64,000 nucleotides of DNA from Myxococcus virescens (GTDB lineage: Bacteria > Myxococcota > Myxococcia > Myxococcales > Myxococcaceae): contig NZ_FNAJ01000009.1 in assembly GCF_900101905.1 (NCBI RefSeq), forward strand, positions 21,060-85,059. The letters run 5' to 3'. Both the position numbers and the translations under genes were made by a program. The notes below the pieces were generated by a model. It was not told the origin of the DNA and made no database searches. It saw only the letters and a list, made by a program, of their open reading frames with translations. Each line of letters begins with the position of its first letter. Position 1 is the stretch's first letter. Shown here one piece after another: positions 56,666-64,000 of the stretch.

Positions 56666-57843
56666 GTGGCGGTACCCACCCCATCGCGATTCTGCAGAAG
56701 GTCCTCGATGACGCCTGTGACCTGGGCGTCTTTCCCTCGGCCCAGGCCATCGTGCTGCACCGGGGCGTCCAGGTGTTCGGCGGCGTCGCGGGCAAGGTCT
56801 CCGGCGACACGCGCTTCGACCTGGCGTCGCTCACCAAGGTCATCAGCACCACCTCGCTCTTCCTCCGCCTGTGGACGGAAGGGAAGGTGGGGCCGGAGAC
56901 GCTGGTGTCCCGCTACTTCCCGGGCACGCCCGTGGGCGACGCGGGCGTCACCGTGGCGGACCTGCTCTACCACCGCTCCGGCCTGCCGCCCTTCGTGCCC
57001 TTCTTCGCGCAGGCGCTCACCGCGCACCCCGAGCTGCTGGACGCGGACTGTCCCTCCGCCCTGCGCGCACGCGTCCGCGACGAGGTCATCCAGGCCGCCG
57101 CCGCCACGCCGCTCGCCGCCGAGCCCCAGACGCGCGCCGCCTACAGCGACGTGGGCTTCATCCTCCTGGGCGAAATCCTCTCGCGGGCCGCGGGCGCTCC
57201 GCTGGACACGCTCTTCTCCCGCCACGTCGCCGAGCCCCTGGGCCTCAGCGCCCGCTTCCACCGCCTCACCGACTTCCCCGCGGACGCCATGCCCGCGCCC
57301 ACCGGCGCCACCCGCCCGCGCGAGCCCGCTCCAGGGCAGGAGGCGCTGTGGAAGGACGTGCCCACTCAGCCCACGCGCCCGGGTGAAGTGGACGACGACA
57401 ACGCCTGGGTGATGGACGGCGTCGCCGGTCACGCGGGCCTCTTCGGCACCGCCGTGGACGTGGCCCGCTTCGGCCAGGCCGTGCTGGACGGCTGCGCGGG
57501 CGGGGCCGTCATCGCGCCGGGGCCGCTGTGGCACCGCGCGCTGGCCACGGACCCGAAGGTGGAGGCCAGCACCCGCTCCATGGGCTTCGACTCGCCCTCC
57601 GAGGGCGTGTCCAGCGCCGGGCACTACATTGGCGACACCCCGCCGGGCGCGGTGGGACACCTGGGCTTCACCGGCACCAGCCTCTGGGTGGACCTGCGCC
57701 GCTCGCTGGTGGTGGCGCTGGTGACGAACCGCGTGGCCAACGGCCGCCAGGAAACGCGCATCCGGGATTTCCGACCGCTCTTCCATGACTTCGTCGTGGA
57801 GGCGCTCGAGCTCACTGAAACGAAGCAGGGACACCATGGCTGA
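56662..57843 (+). CDS. Beta-lactamase-fold serine hydrolase
   Basis: A 393-residue penicillin-binding-protein-like hydrolase. S-x-x-K is ASLTKV (about residue 55-60), Y-x-x is YSDVG (about 163), and H-x-G is GHLGFTGTSLW (about 331-338). No signal peptide or transmembrane segment, so it looks cytoplasmic; substrate likely a peptide or ester of the recycling pathway. Its last seven bases overlap the mpl start. Confidence 0.85.
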   Translation: MSGGTHPIAILQKVLDDACDLGVFPSAQAIVLHRGVQVFGGVAGKVSGDTRFDLASLTKVISTTSLFLRLWTEGKVGPETLVSRYFPGTPVGDAGVTVADLLYHRSGLPPFVPFFAQALTAHPELLDADCPSALRARVRDEVIQAAAATPLAAEPQTRAAYSDVGFILLGEILSRAAGAPLDTLFSRHVAEPLGLSARFHRLTDFPADAMPAPTGATRPREPAPGQEALWKDVPTQPTRPGEVDDDNAWVMDGVAGHAGLFGTAVDVARFGQAVLDGCAGGAVIAPGPLWHRALATDPKVEASTRSMGFDSPSEGVSSAGHYIGDTPPGAVGHLGFTGTSLWVDLRRSLVVALVTNRVANGRQETRIRDFRPLFHDFVVEALELTETKQGHHG

Positions 57844-59308
57844 CGACAACGGAAACGTCCTCGACACCCTCGAACCCGGCAGCGTGCGCCGCATCCACCT
57901 GGTGGGCGTGGCGGGCACGGGCATGGGCTCCTTCGCCGGCATGCTCAAGGCCGCCGGCTACGACGTCACCGGCAGCGACGAGAATGTCTACCCGCCCATG
58001 AGCGACATGCTCCGGACGTGGGGCATCCCCGCTGCCACGCCGTATCGTCCGGAGAACCTGGACGCGGCGAAGCCGGACCTCGTCATCATCGGCAATGTCA
58101 TCCGCCGCGTGAATCCCGAGGCCACCGCCGTGCGCGAGCGCGGCCTCAAGCAGATGAGCTTCCCCGCCGCGCTGGGCTCGCTCTTCCTGGACCGCTCGCA
58201 CTCCGTCGTCGTGGCCGGCACGCACGGGAAGACGACCACGTCCTCGCTGATGGCCCACGTGCTGGTGGCGGCGGGCAAGGACCCGTCCTTCCTCGTGGGC
58301 GGCGTCACGCAGAACTACGCGGGCAACTACCGCGTGGGGAAGGGGCCGCACTTCGTCGTGGAGGGCGACGAGTACGACACCGCGTACTGGGACAAGGGCT
58401 CCAAGTTCCTCCACTACCGGCCACGCACCGCCATCCTCACCAGCGTGGAGTTCGACCACGCGGACATCTTCCGCGACCTGCCGCACTACGAGGCGACCTT
58501 CGAGAAGTTCGTCCGCCTCATCCCCCAGGACGGACAGCTCATCGTCTGCGCCGCCTACCCCAACGCGGTGAAGCTGGCGCGCGAGGGTTGCCCGGGGCGC
58601 GTGGTGACGTACGTGGCGCAGGAGGGCGCGGACGCGGACTACACGCCTCGCAACCTGTCCTTCGGCCCGGACGGCGCCCGCTTCGACGTGGTGGCGCGCG
58701 GCGAGGTGCAGGGCACGGTGCAGCTCCCCATGGGCGGCGCGCACAACGTGGAGAACGCGCTGGCCGTCATCGCCGCGGCGCAGGGCCTGGGGCTCACCTT
58801 CGACGAAATCGCGCAGGGGCTGGCCACCTTCAGCGGCGTGAAGCGCCGGCAGGAGCTTCGCGGCGAGCCAGACGGCGTCATGGTGATTGACGACTTCGCG
58901 CACCACCCGACGGCGGTGCGGGAGACCATCGCCGCCATTCACCACCGCTACCCGGAGCGGCGGCTGTGGGCGATTTTCGAGCCGCGCTCCAACACCAGCC
59001 GCCGCAACATCCACCAGGAGGACTACGCCCACGCCTTCACCGGCGCGGCCCGCGCCAGCCTCAAGGTGCCCGAGCGCCACGACAAGGTGCCCGTGGGCGA
59101 GGAACTGGACGTGCGCAAGCTCGTCACCGACCTCCAGGCCCAGGGCATCCCCGCCGAGGGCGCCACGGACGTGCAGGCCCTGGTGGACCTGGCCGCCCGC
59201 GAGGCCCGTCCCGGCGACGTGCTGCTGGTGATGAGCAACGGGGCCTTTGGTGGTTTCATCGACAAGGTGCTCGCGGCCCTTTCGGCCCGGGCGCAGAAGG
59301 GAGCCTGA
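57836..59308 (+). CDS. mpl: UDP-N-acetylmuramate:tripeptide ligase Mpl
   Basis: A 490-residue Mur-ligase. Rossmann start RIHLVGVAGTGMGSFAGML, ATP loop AGTHGKTTTSS, the EFDHADIF segment that distinguishes Mpl from MurC, GAHNVENALA and the DDFAHHPTAV motif with its conserved His residues. It joins recycled L-Ala-D-Glu-mDAP tripeptide to UDP-MurNAc. It is in the middle of the recycling cluster, directly after the hydrolase. Confidence 0.95.
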   Translation: MADDNGNVLDTLEPGSVRRIHLVGVAGTGMGSFAGMLKAAGYDVTGSDENVYPPMSDMLRTWGIPAATPYRPENLDAAKPDLVIIGNVIRRVNPEATAVRERGLKQMSFPAALGSLFLDRSHSVVVAGTHGKTTTSSLMAHVLVAAGKDPSFLVGGVTQNYAGNYRVGKGPHFVVEGDEYDTAYWDKGSKFLHYRPRTAILTSVEFDHADIFRDLPHYEATFEKFVRLIPQDGQLIVCAAYPNAVKLAREGCPGRVVTYVAQEGADADYTPRNLSFGPDGARFDVVARGEVQGTVQLPMGGAHNVENALAVIAAAQGLGLTFDEIAQGLATFSGVKRRQELRGEPDGVMVIDDFAHHPTAVRETIAAIHHRYPERRLWAIFEPRSNTSRRNIHQEDYAHAFTGAARASLKVPERHDKVPVGEELDVRKLVTDLQAQGIPAEGATDVQALVDLAAREARPGDVLLVMSNGAFGGFIDKVLAALSARAQKGA

Positions 59309-59309
59309 C

Positions 59310-59867
59310 ATGCCGCGCCTGCCATTCGCCGTCGTCGTTGGGGCGCTCGCGCTGTCCGGCTGTGCGAGCGCTCCCGCCCTTCCGCCTCTGGGGCCTGAGG
59401 GGCAGGGGGCTTCGCAGCGCAGCGGGCTCAAGGGCTCGCAGCCGCTGGACTTCCAGGTGAAGCGCTATCCCGGCGGCGAGCCGTATGACCTCGCCTCGGA
59501 CCGGGGCAGCGTGGTGGTGCTCGACGTGTGGGCCACCTGGTGCGAGCCCTGCAAGGACGCGCTCCCCTACTACCAGGACCTCGCGAACGAGTACGCGGCC
59601 CAGGGCCTGAAGGTGTACGCGCTCAACATCGACGAGGACCCGCGCGCCATCCCCACCTTCCTGGCGGAGACGAAGGTGACGCTGCCCGTCCTCCTGGACC
59701 AGAACGCCCAGGTGGCCGAGCGCACCCTCAAGGTGCGGGGCATGCCCACCACGTATTTCATCGACCGCAAGGGCATGGTGCGCCACGTCCATGAAGGCTT
59801 CGCCGAGGAGTTCCTCGCGAAGTACCAGACGGAGCTCGAGGCGCTGCTCGCCGAGCCCACCCCGTAG
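59310..59867 (+). CDS. Thioredoxin-like (TlpA/ResA) lipoprotein
   Basis: A 185-residue protein. Lipoprotein signal ending ALSGC (Cys18), then a thioredoxin fold with DVWATWCEPCKDALPYY (active site WCEPC) and the cis-Pro loop VRGMPTTYFID. Most likely a membrane-anchored reductant. Directly after mpl with one base between, so co-transcribed. Confidence 0.9.
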   Translation: MPRLPFAVVVGALALSGCASAPALPPLGPEGQGASQRSGLKGSQPLDFQVKRYPGGEPYDLASDRGSVVVLDVWATWCEPCKDALPYYQDLANEYAAQGLKVYALNIDEDPRAIPTFLAETKVTLPVLLDQNAQVAERTLKVRGMPTTYFIDRKGMVRHVHEGFAEEFLAKYQTELEALLAEPTP

Positions 59868-59878
59868 AGGAGAGCGTC

Positions 59879-60700
59879 ATGTCCCAGGACTCGCCCGACA
59901 GCCTGCGCCGCACCGCCGAGGAGGGGGCCCGGCTCGCTGGCCGCATCCTCGCGGACCGCTTCCTGGGCGAGCGCACCATCGAGTTCAAGGGTGGCATCGA
60001 CCTGGTGACGGACGCGGACAAGGCCTCCGAGGAAGCGCTGCTCGCCTTCATCCGCGAGCGCCACCCCGACCACGCCATCCTCGCGGAGGAGAGCGGCGCC
60101 ACGCAGGGCACCGACAGCCTGCGCTGGCTGGTGGACCCGCTGGACGGCACCACCAACTACTCGCACCGCGTGCCGCACTTCTGCGTCAGCGTGGCGGTGG
60201 AGGGCCCCGGTGGCGTGCTGGCTGGCGTCGTCTATGACCCGATGCTGGACGAGCTGTTCTCCGCCGCGCGCGGGCAGGGCGCCACCCTCAATGGCCGTCC
60301 GCTGCGCGCCAGCACCGTGACCTCGTTGGACCGGGCGCTGCTCTGCACGGGCTTCCCCTACGACGTGCGCGAGCGCCCAGAGGGGCCGGTGGGCCTCTTC
60401 ACCCGCCTCATCCTCCACGCGCAGGGCATGCGCCGCACGGGCAGCGCCGCCATGGACCTGGCCTACGTGGCCGCGGGCCGCTTCGACGGCTTCTTCGAGT
60501 TCGGCTTGAAGCCGTGGGACATCGCCGCGGGCTCGCTGCTGGTGGAGGAGGCGGGCGGCGTCATCCGCCACATCTCCGGTGAGCCCTTCGACGTGCTGCG
60601 CGGCGACGTGCTTGCCTCCGCGCCCGCGCTGGCCCCGGCGCTGCTGTTCGAGGCGAAGCGCTTCATGGACGGCTTGCGTGAACAGCCTCCGCGTGGCTGA
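59879..60700 (+). CDS. suhB: Inositol monophosphatase family protein
   Basis: A 273-residue FIG/IMPase. Metal-binding motifs: ILAEESG (Glu), LVDPLDGTTNYSH, and the C-terminal WDIAAGSLLVEEAGG. Substrate segment GSAAMDLAYVAAGRFDGFFE is family-typical. SuhB-type enzymes dephosphorylate inositol-1-phosphate and similar; SuhB also helps transcription antitermination in E. coli. GGAGAGCGTC ribosome site before ATG 59879. The last gene of this plus-strand cluster. Confidence 0.9.
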   Translation: MSQDSPDSLRRTAEEGARLAGRILADRFLGERTIEFKGGIDLVTDADKASEEALLAFIRERHPDHAILAEESGATQGTDSLRWLVDPLDGTTNYSHRVPHFCVSVAVEGPGGVLAGVVYDPMLDELFSAARGQGATLNGRPLRASTVTSLDRALLCTGFPYDVRERPEGPVGLFTRLILHAQGMRRTGSAAMDLAYVAAGRFDGFFEFGLKPWDIAAGSLLVEEAGGVIRHISGEPFDVLRGDVLASAPALAPALLFEAKRFMDGLREQPPRG

Positions 60701-60714
60701 GGCTCAGGCGAAGG

Positions 60715-62618
<1,904 letters not shown>

Positions 62619-62729
62619 GGCTGAGAAGGGCTTCCCAGGTGTGAGGCGCATTTCCTCCCACCTTTCGTGCTTGCGGCCGACGGCGTCATAACATGCGAGT
62701 CAGGCCGGACCGAAGGTTTGTTGGCGGGG

Positions 62730-63293
62730 TTACCGGACGGGGCTGGCGGGAGGTGGGCGCACCAGGACGATGTCGGGTGTGGGGGGACGGCTGGGGTCTC
62801 CTCCGGGGAGATTGTTGGGCTCCTCCACTTCCACGAAGAGATTTTCATCGGTGCGGAAGGCGAGCTGGCCGATGCACTCCTCGGCCTCCGAGCGGAGCTG
62901 TCCCACCTTCTGCCGGGCGATCATCACCTTGGTGAACTCGTGCTCGCTGGACGAGGACTCCTGGCGGGACACCGCCTCCTGGAGGGACACGTCCGCCTGC
63001 TCGGAGATGCGCAGCAGGCCCTTGATTTGAGTGAGCTTCTCGTTGGCGCAGTTGAGCTTCACCACGTCCTTGGTCCGCCGGGCCTCCTCCACCTTCCCCA
63101 ACACCGAGCGCAGCACCTCGCGCATGCCGCTCAGGGCCTGCGTGCTGCGCACCAGCTTCGCCGAGTCCGGCACGTCGCTGGCCTTCTCCAGCGCCGCGGT
63201 GGCGGCGGGAGGGGCTGGCGGCGCGGCGGGGGACGGGCTTTGTGCCGTCGCCATGCCGGCGGCCAGGACGGCAAGCATTCCGACGTTGCGCAT
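62730..63293 (-). CDS. Secreted coiled-coil protein, unknown
   Basis: A 187-residue protein. Signal peptide MRNVGMLAVLAAGMATAQS, then long coiled-coil helices (LVRSTQALSGMREVLRSVLG; LTQIKGLLRISEQADVSLQE) with two Cys (CANEK and ECIG), ending Pro-rich. Probably a periplasmic or secreted structural protein. Located just above the export pair. Confidence 0.75.
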   Translation of the reverse strand: MRNVGMLAVLAAGMATAQSPSPAAPPAPPAATAALEKASDVPDSAKLVRSTQALSGMREVLRSVLGKVEEARRTKDVVKLNCANEKLTQIKGLLRISEQADVSLQEAVSRQESSSSEHEFTKVMIARQKVGQLRSEAEECIGQLAFRTDENLFVEVEEPNNLPGGDPSRPPTPDIVLVRPPPASPVR

Positions 63294-63368
63294 GCGGCTC
63301 ACGATGCCGCAGAGCGTAGAGGCAGGGGTGGGGGGTGTCAAACCAACACGAGGGCGATGAAAGTGGTC

Positions 63369-63388
63369 AGGACTGACTAGTCAGTCCT
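63369..63388. promoter_or_regulatory. 20-bp perfect palindrome
   Basis: AGGACTGACTAGTCAGTCCT is a perfect palindrome of 20 bases overlapping the stop of the gene at 63381 and lying 76 bases before the ATG at 63293. It may be an operator or a terminator hairpin, or both. Confidence 0.6.
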
Positions 63389-63827
63389 TCGTTGCGAGAC
63401 GAACATTGGCCTCGCGCAAACGGGCAGACAGGCTCCTGGCGATATTCACCACGATGAAGGTGAACCCATCTCCATGGGTCCTCCGGAACTCGCGCAGGTC
63501 CTGCGCGCTGAGCTGAAGCAGGTCCACGTCCGTCTTCGCGCACACGGTGGCGGAGCGGAAGTCCTTGTCGATGAGGCCCATCTCCCCGAAGAACTCGGGA
63601 GGGGACAGCACCGCCAGTGGATGCAAGCCCCCCTGGGGCTGACGGCGCGAGACTTCCACCTGCCCGCGGACGACGACGAAGAGGCTGTCGCCCAAATCCC
63701 CTTCTTCGAAGATGACGTCCCCGGCCGCGAAGTGCCGCGCCCGCGCCAGCTCGGCGAGATGGCCGAGCTCCGCGGAGGAGAGCATCTCGAAGAGCGGCGA
63801 TGCGGCGATGACGGACAGCTTCTCCAT
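63381..63827 (-). CDS. Cyclic-nucleotide-binding (cNMP) regulatory protein
   Basis: A 148-residue protein that is one cNMP-binding domain: AAGDVIFEEGDLGDSLFVVVRG and FFGEMGLIDKDFRSATVCAK, matching the phosphate-binding cassette of CAP/PKA-type domains, though the usual Arg of the cassette is present as RSAT. No DNA-binding part, so it would act by protein-protein contact or as a small sensor. Upstream of the coiled-coil gene on the same strand. Confidence 0.85.
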   Translation of the reverse strand: MEKLSVIAASPLFEMLSSAELGHLAELARARHFAAGDVIFEEGDLGDSLFVVVRGQVEVSRRQPQGGLHPLAVLSPPEFFGEMGLIDKDFRSATVCAKTDVDLLQLSAQDLREFRRTHGDGFTFIVVNIARSLSARLREANVRLATKD

Positions 63828-63868
63828 GGTCCCCCCGGGGCCCGGGCTGGGTGCTCCCGGCCGGGAGC

Positions 63869-64000
63869 CTAGCCCGCCGGCGCGAAGACGAAGGGGTAGG
63901 AAACGGCTGTCTCGTCGTCGGGTTTGAAGGGGAACACCCAGCTGCGGATGGTGGTGCGGATGCAGCTGCCCACCGCCTCGCTGCCCAGGGTGTTCTCCTC
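63869..64000 (-). CDS. AgmX/PglI-type C-terminal domain, partial
   Basis: The C-terminal 43 residues of a gene cut at the right edge: GSEAVGSCIRTTIRSWVFPF then VSYPFVFAPAG. This matches the TonB-like C-terminal domain of AgmX/PglI proteins of gliding and polysaccharide systems in myxobacteria (a single Cys, CIRTxIRxWxFPF pattern). The main body lies outside the window. Confidence 0.75.
   Translation of the reverse strand, partial: EENTLGSEAVGSCIRTTIRSWVFPFKPDDETAVSYPFVFAPAG

Noticed and set aside
57812-59431. Open frame on the minus strand opposite mpl
   Set aside because: Shadow of mpl: His/Val/Arg-rich and no motif.

Overview
The window looks like a myxobacterial chromosome, probably Myxococcus or a close relative. 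GC content and third-position GC are very high. Several families seen almost only in myxobacteria are present: a DUSAM-domain protein, a Ser/Thr kinase next to a DUF2381 protein, and a SitB-SitA-SitI-type outer-membrane-exchange toxin locus.

Bases 1 to about 33.8 kb are a prophage-like element that runs off the left edge. One arm is read on the minus strand, from 19.55 kb down to base 1. In order it has a PD-(D/E)XK nuclease, a DnaQ-like exonuclease, a resolvase-like nuclease, a sigma-like protein, a terminase-small-subunit candidate, an antirepressor-like protein, a large terminase, a portal protein, a MuF-like head protein, an adenine methylase fused to an XkdF-type prohead protease, a scaffold-like protein, the major capsid protein and head-completion proteins. 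Most of these genes overlap by ATGA or GTGA. The other arm is read on the plus strand from 21.1 kb: a second sigma-like protein, an SSB-like protein, an SF2 helicase split by an intein, a primase-ATPase, a DUF2924/serine-recombinase cassette and small proteins. An array of GTGGCAG repeats at the divergence point (19.73-20.03 kb) is a good candidate for the replication origin. The major capsid and large terminase genes are frameshifted and the N-terminus of the second sigma-like gene seems broken, while the chromosomal genes at the right are intact, so the phage part is probably decaying. An acyl-CoA desaturase, a PRC-barrel protein and a RelE-like protein sit inside the packaging/head module, next to a degenerate second copy of the terminase 3' end.

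Bases 33.8-54.2 kb are accessory cargo: a DUSAM protein, two Ser/Thr kinase loci (the first kinase lacks key catalytic residues), two XRE repressors, a SitBAI-like toxin/immunity locus whose SitA carries a CdiA-CT-type nuclease domain, a 1464-residue HNH-like/NACHT-like NTPase and a convergent 619-residue protein of unknown family. The last two have visibly lower GC and look recently acquired. They are the best candidates for an undescribed defence locus.

A tRNA-Asn(GTT) gene at 54.24-54.31 kb marks the change to ordinary chromosomal genes and may be the attachment site. To its right are an RsmB-like rRNA methylase, a tightly packed cell-wall recycling set (LD-carboxypeptidase, serine hydrolase, Mpl), a thioredoxin-like lipoprotein and an inositol monophosphatase. 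On the minus strand follow a short OPX polysaccharide-export protein with its beta-barrel partner, a secreted coiled-coil protein, a cyclic-nucleotide-binding protein and the end of an AgmX/PglI-type protein.
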